NCBI RefSeq assembly: GCF_014192225.1
Contig: NZ_JACHXS010000003.1
Span: forward strand, 62,001-126,000
Source: Pseudoduganella umbonata
GTDB taxonomy: Bacteria > Pseudomonadota > Gammaproteobacteria > Burkholderiales > Burkholderiaceae_D
DNA: 64,000 nucleotides
Direction: 5' to 3'
The translations under genes and the position numbers were made by a program. The notes beneath the pieces were generated by a model. It searched no databases and was not told the origin of the DNA. It saw only the letters and a program-made list of their open reading frames with translations. Below, piece after piece: positions 53,631-61,887 of this stretch. The stretch's first letter is position 1, and each line of letters opens with the position of its first letter.

Positions 53631-53662
53631 AGCCCGCCCTCGCGAGACGGCGGGCTTTTTTG
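53631..53662 (+). terminator. Rho-independent terminator of the rightward purine operon
   Basis: AGCCCGCC and GGCGGGCT form an 8-bp GC stem around CTCGCGAGAC, followed directly by a run of T. It starts 22 nt after the M20 stop codon. Confidence 0.92.
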
Positions 53663-53741
53663 TTGCCTCAACTGCGCCGGCACGCCGCGAATACCGTTCA
53701 GATCAGCATGCTCCGACATAACCGATGGCGTTCGCGTCGCT

Positions 53742-53821
53742 GGTGTCGGACACATCCATGTGTCGGACACCGGTTTCCCTGACGTGTCGGAGCGCTTACG
53801 GTAAACCGGTGTCCGACACCA
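53742..53821. repeat. GTGTCGGACACCGG repeat cluster D
   Basis: Two forward copies (53742 and 53759, only 17 bp apart and with a truncated link) face one reversed copy (from 53808). The loop CCGGTTTCC...GGTAAACCGG holds a decayed GTGTCGGAGC. It follows the purine operon terminator and precedes the end of a leftward GNAT gene. Confidence 0.85.
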
Positions 53822-53870
53822 GATCGCCTCCGCCATCGACCGCATCGCACGCCGCTGTGTTTCGTGCAAC

Positions 53871-54407
53871 TCAGGATCGATAAGGTAGTACACGCCGCCG
53901 GTACGCGACTTCACGTTCCCTGGACAAATGAAGCGTCAATTCGACTAGCGTACCCATCCGCGCGGATTGTGACATGCCCGAAATGGTAAAACCTTCCCGG
54001 AGCTTTGCAATGAGTACCGGGTTGTTGACGACGGTGTGCCTTGAGCGGATTGCCCACGCTCCGGCGAGCGTTGCGTGCCGCACGATCGCGTTGATGAGTG
54101 CCGTGTAAATTCCGCGCCGCCGACGCGTTGGCAATACACCGCTGTTCGCCATATAAAAGACGTTGTCGCGTTCCATCCATCCATACGACCACCCGACCAG
54201 CGTATTATTTTCATACGCTCCCCAGCGAACCATCGGCGAATGCACCAGGCCCGACGGCGTCGGCGCAGCCTGGCCATCGGTAGCCGGTTCTGCCTCATTT
54301 GAATCCTGCTCCAGCTCGGCAAAAACGCGCCGCTGAAGAACGGAAAATTCCGGCTCGGGGAATCGATCGGTCAACCGGACCTCGATCGGGGATATGTTGT
54401 CATCCAT
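53871..54407 (-). CDS. GNAT family N-acetyltransferase
   Basis: A 178-residue protein with a complete GNAT fold: beta strands AYENNTLVGWSYGWME and NVFYMANSGVLPT, then the acetyl-CoA loop TRRRRGIYTALINAIV (pattern R/Q-x-x-G-x-x), and the following TVVNNPVLIAKLREGF that packs on the cofactor. It adds an acetyl group to an unknown amine or protein. An N-terminal extension of about 35 residues precedes the fold. It is transcribed alone, leftward, into repeat cluster D. Confidence 0.85.
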   Translation of the reverse strand: MDDNISPIEVRLTDRFPEPEFSVLQRRVFAELEQDSNEAEPATDGQAAPTPSGLVHSPMVRWGAYENNTLVGWSYGWMERDNVFYMANSGVLPTRRRRGIYTALINAIVRHATLAGAWAIRSRHTVVNNPVLIAKLREGFTISGMSQSARMGTLVELTLHLSREREVAYRRRVLPYRS

Positions 54408-54514
54408 GGGTATGCGCTGTTAGTCGGCGAGCGTATGGTTCATCTGCGCAGTATCTCATCATGTATCTCGTCATTTAACGCGCTTGCAAGGTAGCGCCCA
54501 TTCCCATTGCTGCG

Positions 54515-54820
54515 CTACCGGTAATCCGTGACAGCTTCGTTCGCATGACGATTGATAACCGCAAGCATTGCCGGATCGCGCCTGTATTTCTTGCGAAGCA
54601 TTGATAGCTGGCGGTTGGCGGCGCTGCAGTACTTGCGGATGCCATTTTCGATCTCCCGTTTCTGATCGAATGGTAATTCGCTGTCGTATTCACCGCCGAA
54701 ATGTTCGCATGCCTCTGCATTTTCCACATACGCGCTGACATCGCGCGGCAGGTGCGCCGAACTGCACAGACCTGACAGGTGAAAGGTGCACAGCAGTATC
54801 GACACCGCATTCATTCGCAT
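54515..54820 (-). CDS. Small exported protein of unknown function
   Basis: A 101-residue protein with a signal peptide (MNAVSILLCTFHLSGLCSSA, residues 3-22). Start 54820 is chosen because GAGG lies six bases upstream and it gives the shortest good signal sequence. The mature part contains ENAEACEHFGGEYDSELP and IRKYCSAANRQLSMLRKKY with two Cys, a pattern met in small periplasmic proteins with a C-A/E-H-F-x-G-E motif. Probably a disulphide-bonded periplasmic protein; function unknown. No operon partner. Confidence 0.65.
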   Translation of the reverse strand: MRMNAVSILLCTFHLSGLCSSAHLPRDVSAYVENAEACEHFGGEYDSELPFDQKREIENGIRKYCSAANRQLSMLRKKYRRDPAMLAVINRHANEAVTDYR

Positions 54821-55006
54821 GAAAGGCCTCGGGTTCATCGATGGTTCAACACGGCATGCCGGCTCTGATATATCCGGAAGTTGCCCATTTATTTCTATTA
54901 TGCTAATTTCACGCCGCGAAGCTATAAGCGCAAGCTGCCAGAACAGCCAGCTGTCAATCGCGGCACCACGGTGCTATGTAAGTATTCCACCCAACGAGGA
55001 AAAATC

Positions 55007-55615
55007 ATGTTCAAGAAATTCGCGGCAGAAGCACTGGGTATCAGCGATATCGGCGTCATCGTCGGGCCAGAAGATTACAGCAAGGTCGATGCGGACGATT
55101 ACCTGTTCAGCGAAGACGGCGAACAGATCTTTTTCCTCATCAAGAGCAAGAAGGATGAGTACTGCTTCACCAACCTTGCGCTGATCCACGTGGACGGCGA
55201 CTCGGCCGTGTCGTCGAAGCGCTCGATCAGGCGCTACGATTATGCGTCCCACCTGATCACTGGCGTCAGCATCGAGACCGCCGGCACGCTGGACATGGAT
55301 ATCGAGCTGAAATTCAACCTGGACGCCACGCAGTTCTCGATCGACGTGAAGAAGAACTTCATCGAACAGCTGAAGGACATCTACAAGGCGCTGATCTCCA
55401 TCGGCAGGCAGCAGCGGCGCGATGCGACATGCCGCGACAATGCGCTGCGCGCGCTGGAAGCCACGGCCTCGGTGCACAAGCTCAATATCGCTCCCGATGG
55501 CGGCAGCCTCACCACGCAATTCAATGCGCTGCTGGCCGCGCTGAATACCGCCGTGCTCGATACGCATACCCGGCGCGATTTCAGCGACGTGTTCGCCAAA
55601 TACATTCATAACTGA
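55007..55615 (+). CDS. Bacterial PH-domain protein (YvbH-like)
   Basis: A 202-residue protein. Residues 1-130 (FKKFAAEALGISDIGVIV, FFLIKSKKDEYCFTNLALIHVDGDSAVSSKR, LTGVSIETAGTLDMDIELKF-like strands) match the bacterial pleckstrin-homology fold of the YvbH family, in which seven strands and a C-terminal helix are expected. A helical tail (about 130-202) follows. The ATG at 55007 has CGAGGA upstream; an ATG further upstream lacks one. No membrane segment. Function of these PH-like proteins in bacteria is poorly known; protein or lipid binding is assumed from the fold only. Confidence 0.8.
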   Translation: MFKKFAAEALGISDIGVIVGPEDYSKVDADDYLFSEDGEQIFFLIKSKKDEYCFTNLALIHVDGDSAVSSKRSIRRYDYASHLITGVSIETAGTLDMDIELKFNLDATQFSIDVKKNFIEQLKDIYKALISIGRQQRRDATCRDNALRALEATASVHKLNIAPDGGSLTTQFNALLAALNTAVLDTHTRRDFSDVFAKYIHN

Positions 55616-56002
55616 TTGAGCATTTCGCCCCAAGCCATCCGCATGGTGTACGCCGCGTGCCTGGCAGGCGCGGCGTTCAATCATGCACGCATCCTGCTCG
55701 GCCATGGCCTGTGGTGGGACTATGGCGGCGTCCACCCGTTTTACGCGGCATTCTGGACGTCGCTGACGTTCTTCGATGCGCTGGCGGTGCTGCTGCTGCT
55801 GGCGCGGCCGAGGGCCGGCGTCGCATTGACCGCGCTGATCATCGTCGCCGACGTCCTTGTCAATACCACCGCCGCACTGGCCTATCGCTTCGACCTGCCG
55901 TCGTTCGCGGCACAATGCGGTTTCCTGTTTTTTGTACTGGCGACGGTCACGCGTGCCTGGCATGGCTGCGCACCGGCCGATTCGGCCACGCTCCAGCACT
56001 AG
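55616..56002 (+). CDS. Small integral membrane protein
   Basis: A 128-residue protein with about four hydrophobic helices (IRMVYAACLAGAAFNHARILLGHG; FYAAFWTSLTFFDALAVLLLLA; AGVALTALIIVADVLVNTTAALAY; CGFLFFVLATVTRAW). It starts at a TTG immediately after the PH-protein stop, or at the ATG at 55643; neither has a strong ribosome site, so translation may be coupled. No family motif recognised. It may form a two-gene unit with the PH-domain protein. Confidence 0.6.
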   Translation: MSISPQAIRMVYAACLAGAAFNHARILLGHGLWWDYGGVHPFYAAFWTSLTFFDALAVLLLLARPRAGVALTALIIVADVLVNTTAALAYRFDLPSFAAQCGFLFFVLATVTRAWHGCAPADSATLQH

Positions 56003-56088
56003 GCATCATCAGGCATCAATAGTCCGGACCAGCGATTGTCGTGTGCTGTTAAACTCGCGCTTCACCTGAAATGTATCTTGAGCAAGAG

Positions 56089-56445
56089 ATGAAAAGTAAT
56101 TCGAACAGCCGCCTGGTGTATTCCACCGAAAGCGGCCGCATGTGCCCGGAATGCGGCCAGCCCGTTTCCGGATGCGCGTGCAAGGCAGCGGCCGTGCCCA
56201 AGGGCGACGGCGTGGTCCGCGTGTCGCGCCTGACGAAGGGCCGGGGCGGCAAGACGGTCACGGTCGTCAAGGGCCTGGCGCTCGATGCCGCCGCGCTGGC
56301 CCTGCTGGGCAAGCAGTTGCGCACAGCGTGCGGTTCGGGCGGCACCGTGAAGGACGGCGTGATCGAGATCCAGGGCGATCACTGCGACCTCGTCATGGCA
56401 GCGCTCGGCAAGCAGGGCCACGATCCGAAGCGCACCGGCGGCTGA
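56089..56445 (+). CDS. yciH: SUI1/eIF1-like translation factor YciH
   Basis: A 118-residue protein. The C-terminal SUI1 fold (about 40-115) reads VSRLTKGRGGKTVTVVKGLALD and ends GDHCDLVMAALGKQGHDPKR, the bacterial YciH/eIF1 signature. The N-terminal part has a Cys cluster CPECGQPVSGCAC (residues 19-31) found in proteobacterial YciH. In E. coli YciH influences start-codon choice and is linked to translation inhibition in stress. The ATG at 56089 is chosen because homologous proteins begin MKSxSRLVYST. It is transcribed alone. Confidence 0.92.
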   Translation: MKSNSNSRLVYSTESGRMCPECGQPVSGCACKAAAVPKGDGVVRVSRLTKGRGGKTVTVVKGLALDAAALALLGKQLRTACGSGGTVKDGVIEIQGDHCDLVMAALGKQGHDPKRTGG

Positions 56446-56515
56446 CGCGCTTCGCCCTTATCCACAGCACAGATCTACAACACCGATCCACACCACCGAA
56501 CAAGCGGAACAACCG

Positions 56516-57121
56516 ATGAAACCGATTTTCCTTGCGGCCGGCCTGGCCTTCAGTACCGCGGCATGGACCGCTCCTGCGGCTCCAGCAGCTCCAGCAGCTC
56601 CGGCGGCTCCCGCGGCTTCCGTGCAGACGCGCGACGTGCCCGTCAACGTATTCATGCAGAACCGCCTGCCGCTGCCGATCGCACTGAATGTGCCGGTGCC
56701 GGTCGAGTACGCGCAGTCGAACGTCAAGCGGATCGGCTATTCCTACTGGATGCGCCCCGCCGACGCGGCCAGGGCAACCCCCGAAAACCTGCCCGGCGCC
56801 CAAGGCCACATGTACGGTTCGACGGCCACCGCCGTCACCTATGACCCGCGCTACAAGGTGTTCTTCGGTATCGACGATCCCGGTTCGCTGAACAAGCTGA
56901 AGGAAGCCGCCACCAACATTCAGGTCAGGCAATTCAAGGATGCGAAACACCCGGCCGTGATGATCTCGATGATCAGCAGGAGCACCGGGCAGCCGGCGTA
57001 CTTCATGTACATGTGGACCGGCGTGAAGCGGGACGTGTTCTACCTGGCCTTGCGCGCACCGGATGGCCGCCCCGACGTCGGCAAGGCCGTGTGGGACAAG
57101 CTGGCGGCGAATATCAAGTAA
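56516..57121 (+). CDS. Exported protein of unknown function with Ala-Pro linker
   Basis: A 201-residue protein: a signal peptide (about residues 1-18) is followed by a repeated A-A-P stretch made of five near-identical GCAGCTCCA codons sets (56577-56620), probably a flexible tether. The mature domain has strands DVPVNVFMQNRLPLPIALNV, IGYSYWMRPADA, YKVFFGIDDPGS and AYFMYMWTGVKRDVFYLALR. No known motif. A periplasmic role is likely. The repeat may vary in copy number between strains. It precedes a small membrane protein by 63 nt. Confidence 0.65.
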   Translation: MKPIFLAAGLAFSTAAWTAPAAPAAPAAPAAPAASVQTRDVPVNVFMQNRLPLPIALNVPVPVEYAQSNVKRIGYSYWMRPADAARATPENLPGAQGHMYGSTATAVTYDPRYKVFFGIDDPGSLNKLKEAATNIQVRQFKDAKHPAVMISMISRSTGQPAYFMYMWTGVKRDVFYLALRAPDGRPDVGKAVWDKLAANIK

Positions 57122-57184
57122 CCGGCCCCCTTCCCGGAACGCGCGGTCCCGGGACGCCGGGTTGGCAAGAAAGGAGCCTGATCG

Positions 57185-57550
57185 ATGAAGAGCGAGAGAT
57201 TCCGTTATGTGATGCTGCTGTACGGCGCGTTGCTGGTGACCGGTTGCGCGGCGTGGTTTCTCGCGCCGGACGTGTTCTTTGTCGTGCTGCTGGCAACCGG
57301 CGGGGCCTTGAGCTGCACCGCCTGGCAATCCATCCATGAAAGCTATATCGGCGGTCACCTCAGTGCCAGGCGCAAATTGCTGAACCTGAAAGTGATGGTG
57401 TTGCTGACCGTCGTCTCCGCCATCGCCACGGTGGTCACGTATGTCACCAGCGACCGGATCGAATGGCCCGGCCTCTGGCTGGGCTTTACCGTCTACAGCC
57501 TGCAGTGCCTGGCCCTGCGCCGGCCCGGCAAGCAGATCTGGCTTCCCTGA
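57185..57550 (+). CDS. Small integral membrane protein of unknown function
   Basis: A 121-residue protein with four predicted helices: VMLLYGALLVTGCAAWFL, VFFVVLLATGGALSCTAW, MVLLTVVSAIATVVTYVT and LWLGFTVYSLQCLAL. Loops are short and basic ones (HLSARRKLLNLK, RRPGKQ) suggest cytoplasmic faces. The first helix contains VTGC, but its position deep in the helix makes lipidation unlikely. No family recognised. AAAGGAG lies ten bases before the ATG. Confidence 0.65.
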   Translation: MKSERFRYVMLLYGALLVTGCAAWFLAPDVFFVVLLATGGALSCTAWQSIHESYIGGHLSARRKLLNLKVMVLLTVVSAIATVVTYVTSDRIEWPGLWLGFTVYSLQCLALRRPGKQIWLP

Positions 57551-57572
57551 GAACGGCCGGCCCGGAAAAGCT

Positions 57573-58109
57573 TCACCGCGTGGACAACGCGCGCACCATG
57601 TAAACAGCCCCGTCGCCATAGCTCGCCAGGCGCGAGCGCTCAACGGCGTCGTGCACCGGCTGCGGAGTGTAACCATTGCGTGCCCAGTATCCCTGGGAAT
57701 CCTGCACCGACACCAGTGCGCTGCGGTGCAACCGCGCCGCACTCCCGATTGCCCACATCCGTTCCAGCAGCGCACGCGCCAGTCCTCGTCCCGCATGGGA
57801 CGGCAGCACCGCCATGTCGTGCAGGTACAGCGTATCGGGCTCACCGTGCGCACCGGCGAAGTCGCCATGCAGCGGCGTGACCTTTCCATGCCGAGAGCGA
57901 TAGGCCGCCAGGTACCCGCATGGCTGGCCGTCGATTTCGCACACCAGCGAACAGTTCAAAGGGCTTGCCAGTCGCCGCGCGTACACTTCCGCGTTCTCGA
58001 TGAAACCGTGGCCGTAGCAGGCCAGCTGGATGCGCAGCAAGGCAGGAAGATCGTTCGCGTGAAGGGGGCGGAGAACCGGGCGTGAGGAAGACGGGGAAAT
58101 GTTGGGCAT
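57573..58109 (-). CDS. GNAT family N-acetyltransferase
   Basis: A 178-residue acetyltransferase. LRPLHANDLPALLRIQLACY is the first strand-helix. YLHDMAVLPSHAGRGLARALLERMW contains the acetyl-CoA pyrophosphate loop (H-A-G-R-G-L-A, pattern Q/R-x-x-G-x-G/A). SALVSVQDSQGYWARNGY is the last strand with the conserved Tyr pair. It starts at 58109. The substrate is unknown; the style is similar to Rimi/AAC-like GNATs that act on small molecules. It runs convergent with the membrane protein gene and downstream of the pyk terminator. Confidence 0.85.
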   Translation of the reverse strand: MPNISPSSSRPVLRPLHANDLPALLRIQLACYGHGFIENAEVYARRLASPLNCSLVCEIDGQPCGYLAAYRSRHGKVTPLHGDFAGAHGEPDTLYLHDMAVLPSHAGRGLARALLERMWAIGSAARLHRSALVSVQDSQGYWARNGYTPQPVHDAVERSRLASYGDGAVYMVRALSTR

Positions 58110-58138
58110 GAAGGAAAGACGATTGCGCCACGCATTAT

Positions 58139-58174
58139 ACAAAGAAAAAGGGACAGGCCCCACGCCTGTCCCTT
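58139..58174 (-). terminator. Rho-independent terminator of the gcl-hyi-glxR-ttuD-pyk operon
   Basis: On the minus strand AAGGGACAGGC and GCCTGTCCCTT form an 11-bp perfect stem with a 5-nt loop, followed by TTTTTCTTT. It begins 24 nt after the pyk stop codon. Confidence 0.92.
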
Positions 58175-58197
58175 CCCCATTCCACAGCAAAAACGCC

Positions 58198-59613
58198 TTA
58201 CTCGACGCGCACCACGTGCAGCAGGTTGGTCTTCCCGGCGGAACCCGACGGATAGCCGGCGATCACCACCACATCGTCGCCCAGCGTGGCGAGGCCGCAC
58301 TGGACGGCGGCGGCCGGCGCGTCGGCGATCATGCCGCCCAGCGTCGTCGCCTCGTCGAACGGCATCGGGTGCACGCCCCACGCGATCGCCAGCCGGCGGG
58401 CGATCGACGGCGATGGCGTCAGCGCCAGGATCGGCGTGTTCGGCCGTTCGCGGCTGGCGCGCAGGCAGCTCGCGCCGCTCAATGTGTACGTCACCGTGGC
58501 GGCGGGCTTCAGCAGCCGGTCGACGCGGCGCAGCGCGCAGCAGATCGCATCGGCCGTGGTGGCCGTCGCCGGCGAATGGCTGGCATCGAGGCCCTCGCGC
58601 CACAGCGGGTCCTGCTCCACTTCGGTTATCACGTTGTCCATCACGGCCACCGATTCGACCGGGAACTGGCCGGAAGCCGATTCGGCGGACAGCATCACCG
58701 CATCGGCACCCTGGTAGATCGCGGTGGCCACGTCGGAGACCTCGGCGCGCGTCGGCACAGGCGACGCGATCATCGATTCCAGCATCTGCGTGGCGACGAC
58801 CACCGGCTTGCCGGCTGCGCGCGACGCATGCACGATGCGCCGCTGCAGCACAGGAACCTGGTGCGCCGGCAGTTCGACGCCGAGGTCGCCCCGCGCCACC
58901 ATGATGCCATCGGCAAGCGCGACAATGCCGTCCAGCGCATCGATCGCGGCGGGCTTTTCCAGCTTGGCCATGATCCAGGCCTTGTCGCCGATCAGCGCGC
59001 GCGCTTCGGTGATGTCTTCAGGGCGCTGCACGAACGACAGCGCCACCCAGTCCACGCCCAGTTCCAGCCCGAATGCCAGGTCGGCCCGGTCCTTCTCCGT
59101 CAGCGGGGAAATCGGCAGCAACACGCCCGGCACGTTGACACCCTTGCGGTCGGACAGCACGCCGCCCGTCAGTACCGTGGTTTCGGCGTAGTCGGTGCTG
59201 CAGGCATCCACGCGCAGGCGCAGCTTGCCGTCGTCGAGCAGCAGGTCGGTGCCCGGCTCCAGCGCGGCGAAGATTTCCGGATGCGGCAGGCAGGCGCGCG
59301 ACGCGTTGCCCTCGGCCGGGTCCAGGTCGAGCCGGAAGCTTGCGCCGTCGGCCAGCTGCACCTTGCCGCCGGCGAGGCGGCCGATGCGCAGCTTCGGTCC
59401 CTGCAGGTCCATCAGGATGCCGATCGGACGGCGGATTTCCTTCTCCACCTCGCGAATGGTGCGATAGCGCTCGGCGTGGTCGGCATGGCTGCCGTGGCTG
59501 AAGTTCAGCCGGAAGACATCGGCACCGGCTTTTGCCAGCGCATAAATCGAATGGTACGTGGAACTGGCCGGCCCGAGGGTGGCCAGGATCCGTGAGCGGC
59601 GCTTGCGCAGCAT
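58198..59613 (-). CDS. pyk: Pyruvate kinase, intact copy in the glyoxylate operon
   Basis: A 471-residue enzyme that turns phosphoenolpyruvate and ADP into pyruvate and ATP. All blocks are complete: RILATLGPASSTYHSI, LNFSHGSHADHAER, LMDLQGPKLRIG, VQRPEDI, catalytic IMAKLEKPAA, MVARGDLGVELPAHQVP, ATQMLESMIASPVPTRAEVSDVA and AVMLSAESASGQFP. It is co-transcribed after ttuD (65 nt) and finishes the operon. Pyruvate kinases of this kind accompany glycerate pathways, giving 2-phosphoglycerate a direct exit. It is a close paralog of the amber-interrupted copy at 11866-13284. Confidence 0.95.
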   Translation of the reverse strand: MLRKRRSRILATLGPASSTYHSIYALAKAGADVFRLNFSHGSHADHAERYRTIREVEKEIRRPIGILMDLQGPKLRIGRLAGGKVQLADGASFRLDLDPAEGNASRACLPHPEIFAALEPGTDLLLDDGKLRLRVDACSTDYAETTVLTGGVLSDRKGVNVPGVLLPISPLTEKDRADLAFGLELGVDWVALSFVQRPEDITEARALIGDKAWIMAKLEKPAAIDALDGIVALADGIMVARGDLGVELPAHQVPVLQRRIVHASRAAGKPVVVATQMLESMIASPVPTRAEVSDVATAIYQGADAVMLSAESASGQFPVESVAVMDNVITEVEQDPLWREGLDASHSPATATTADAICCALRRVDRLLKPAATVTYTLSGASCLRASRERPNTPILALTPSPSIARRLAIAWGVHPMPFDEATTLGGMIADAPAAAVQCGLATLGDDVVVIAGYPSGSAGKTNLLHVVRVE

Positions 59614-59678
59614 GCGTTCTCCAGGGTGTTAGGTGGTCGGGACAGCGGGAATCAGGGGAACTGAATCAATGCAGCTGA

Positions 59679-60941
59679 TCACAGCAGCAGGATTGCCCGG
59701 AAGTCGTTGACGTTGGTAAGTGTCGGGCCGGTGATGAGCGCGTCGCCCAGCGCGCCGAAGAAGCCATGCCCGTCGTTGTTGTCCAGGCTGTCGCGCGGAC
59801 GGATGCCGTGGGCCCAGGCGCGCGCCAGCGTGTCCGGGCCGATGAAGGCGCCGGCCACTTCCTCGGCGCCATCGACGCCGTCGGTGTCGGCCGCCACGCC
59901 ATGCACATCGGCCGCGCCATCCAGTGCGATCGCCAGCGCCAGCAGGAATTCCACATTGCGCCCGCCGCGGCCGTTGCCGCGCAGGGTCACCGTGGTTTCG
60001 CCGCCGGACAGCAGCACGCACGGCGGTTTTACCGGCTGGCCGTGGCGATGTACCTGCAACGCGATGCCGCCCATGACGCGGGCCACTTCGCGCGCTTCGC
60101 CTTCGATGCTGTCGCCCAGGATCACCGGGGTCACGCCGGCATCGCGCGCCACGGCGGCCGCCGCTTCCAGCGCCATCTGCGGCGAGGCGATGATGTGGGT
60201 GGTGACGTTTTCCAGCCGCCGGTCGCCCGGCTTGACGGTTTCGCCGTCGCCGCTTTCCAGCAGGCGGCGCGCACCGGCCGGCAGCTCGATGCCGTAGCGC
60301 CTGACGATGGCCAGCGCATCGGCGCAGGTGGTGGCGTCGCCCACGGTCGGACCGGAGGCGATGTCGGCCGGGTGGTCGCCCGGCACGTCGGAAATCAGCA
60401 GATTGACCACTTGCGCCGGGTAGCAGGCGGCGGCCAGCCGGCCGCCCTTGATGGCGGACAGGTGGCGGCGCACGCAGTTCATCTCGGTGATCGTGGCGCC
60501 GGAGGCCAGCAGCGCGCGGTTGATCGCCTGCTTGTCTTCCAGCGTCACGCCGGCACCGGGCAGCGGCAGCAGCGAGGAGCCGCCGCCGGAAATCAGGCAG
60601 ATCACCAGGTCGTCCCTGGTGAGTCCTTTCACGGCGCCGAGGATGCGCTCGGCCGCGGCGCGGCCGGCGGCATCGGGTACCGGGTGCGCCGCCTCGAGGA
60701 TCTCGATGCGCTCGCACGGCACGGCATAGCCGTAGCGGGTGACGACGATGCCCTCCAGCGGCCCTGCCCAGTGTTTTTCGAACGCCTGGGCCATCGCCGC
60801 CGATGCCTTGCCGGCACCGATGACGATGGTGCGCCCTTTCGGCGCGGGCGGCAGGTACTTGCCGATGGTCAGCGAAGGCTGCGCCGCGTTCACGGCGGCG
60901 CTGAACATTGCCCCAAGCAGTTCACGCGGCGCGGCGATCAT
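59679..60941 (-). CDS. ttuD: Glycerate 2-kinase (MOFRL family), second copy
   Basis: A 420-residue paralog of the gene at 10564-11853, with the same motifs: RTIVIGAGKASAAMAQAFEK, VVTRYGYAVPCERIEILEAAHP, ISGGGSSLLPLPGAG, LLISDVPGDHPAD, LSGGETTVTLRGNGRGGRN. It phosphorylates D-glycerate formed by GlxR to 2-phosphoglycerate. The ATG at 60941 overlaps the glxR stop (ATGA), showing coupled translation, and it gives the natural N-terminus. Pyruvate kinase follows. The name hydroxypyruvate reductase in databases reflects the older TtuD assignment. Confidence 0.93.
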   Translation of the reverse strand: MIAAPRELLGAMFSAAVNAAQPSLTIGKYLPPAPKGRTIVIGAGKASAAMAQAFEKHWAGPLEGIVVTRYGYAVPCERIEILEAAHPVPDAAGRAAAERILGAVKGLTRDDLVICLISGGGSSLLPLPGAGVTLEDKQAINRALLASGATITEMNCVRRHLSAIKGGRLAAACYPAQVVNLLISDVPGDHPADIASGPTVGDATTCADALAIVRRYGIELPAGARRLLESGDGETVKPGDRRLENVTTHIIASPQMALEAAAAVARDAGVTPVILGDSIEGEAREVARVMGGIALQVHRHGQPVKPPCVLLSGGETTVTLRGNGRGGRNVEFLLALAIALDGAADVHGVAADTDGVDGAEEVAGAFIGPDTLARAWAHGIRPRDSLDNNDGHGFFGALGDALITGPTLTNVNDFRAILLL

Positions 60942-61840
60942 TTCGTGTTCCCTGCCTGCTGGCCGATCTCGAAGTTGGCCATCACTTCCAGTGCCCGCAC
61001 CATGGCCGAGTGGTCCCAGCCGCCGCCGTCGCGCGCGGCGCACGCGTTGAACAGTTCCTGCGCGGTCGCCGTGTTCGGCAGCGACACGTTCAGCTGGCGC
61101 GCCGTGGTCAGGGCCAGGTTCAGGTCCTTGCGGTGCAGGTCGATGCGGAAGCCCGGATCGAAGGTGCGCTTGATCATGCGCTCGCCGTGCACTTCCAGGA
61201 TGCGCGACGAAGCAAAGCCGCCCATCAGCGCCTCGCGCACGCGGGCCGGGTCGGCGCCGGCCTTGGCGGCCAGCAGCAACGCTTCGCCGACCGCCTCGAT
61301 CGTCAGCGCCACGATGATCTGGTTGGCCACCTTGGTGATCTGGCCGTCGCCGTTGCCGCCCACCAGCGTGATGTTCTTGCCCATCAGCTGGAACAGCGGC
61401 TTGACCGTTTCAAAGGCTTTCTCGCTGCCGCCGACCATGATCGTCAGCGATGCGGCCTTGGCGCCCACTTCGCCGCCCGACACCGGCGCATCCAGGTATT
61501 CGCAGCCCAGCGCGTTGATGCGCTTGGCGAATTCCTTCGTGGCCACCGGCGAGATCGAGCTCATGTCGACGACGATCTTGCCGGCGGTCAGGCCCTTCGA
61601 CAGGCCATGTTCGCCGAACAGCACGTCTTCGACGTGCGGCGTGTCCGGCACCATCACGATGACGATGTCCGCCGCTTTCGCCACGTCGGTGCCGCAGGCG
61701 CACACGCTGGCGCCGGCTTCGATCAGGTTCGACGGGGTCGGGGTCTGCGAGTACGTGAACAGTTTATGTCCTGCGTCCGCCAGGTGTTTCGCCATCGGGG
61801 CACCCATGATGCCCAGGCCGATGAATCCGATATTTGCCAT
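60938..61840 (-). CDS. glxR: 2-hydroxy-3-oxopropionate (tartronate semialdehyde) reductase
   Basis: A 300-residue beta-hydroxyacid dehydrogenase. GFIGLGIMGAPMAKHLADAGH is the Rossmann motif (residues 5-25), DAPVSGGEVGAKAASLTIMVGG the substrate-binding region and NGDGQITKVANQIIVALTI holds the catalytic Lys. It reduces tartronate semialdehyde from Gcl to D-glycerate with NAD(P)H. It starts behind GAGGAGAACATC and lies 47 nt after hyi; its stop is shared with the start of ttuD. Confidence 0.95.
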   Translation of the reverse strand: MANIGFIGLGIMGAPMAKHLADAGHKLFTYSQTPTPSNLIEAGASVCACGTDVAKAADIVIVMVPDTPHVEDVLFGEHGLSKGLTAGKIVVDMSSISPVATKEFAKRINALGCEYLDAPVSGGEVGAKAASLTIMVGGSEKAFETVKPLFQLMGKNITLVGGNGDGQITKVANQIIVALTIEAVGEALLLAAKAGADPARVREALMGGFASSRILEVHGERMIKRTFDPGFRIDLHRKDLNLALTTARQLNVSLPNTATAQELFNACAARDGGGWDHSAMVRALEVMANFEIGQQAGNTK

Positions 61841-61887
61841 GATGTTCTCCTCTGTGTTCTCTTCAGTCGTACGTTCGGGTACTACAG

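Noticed and set aside
57241..57247. A lipobox (VTGC) in the small membrane protein at 57185
   Set aside because: The Cys lies within a transmembrane helix of a four-helix protein and there is no preceding short signal sequence typical of lipoproteins.
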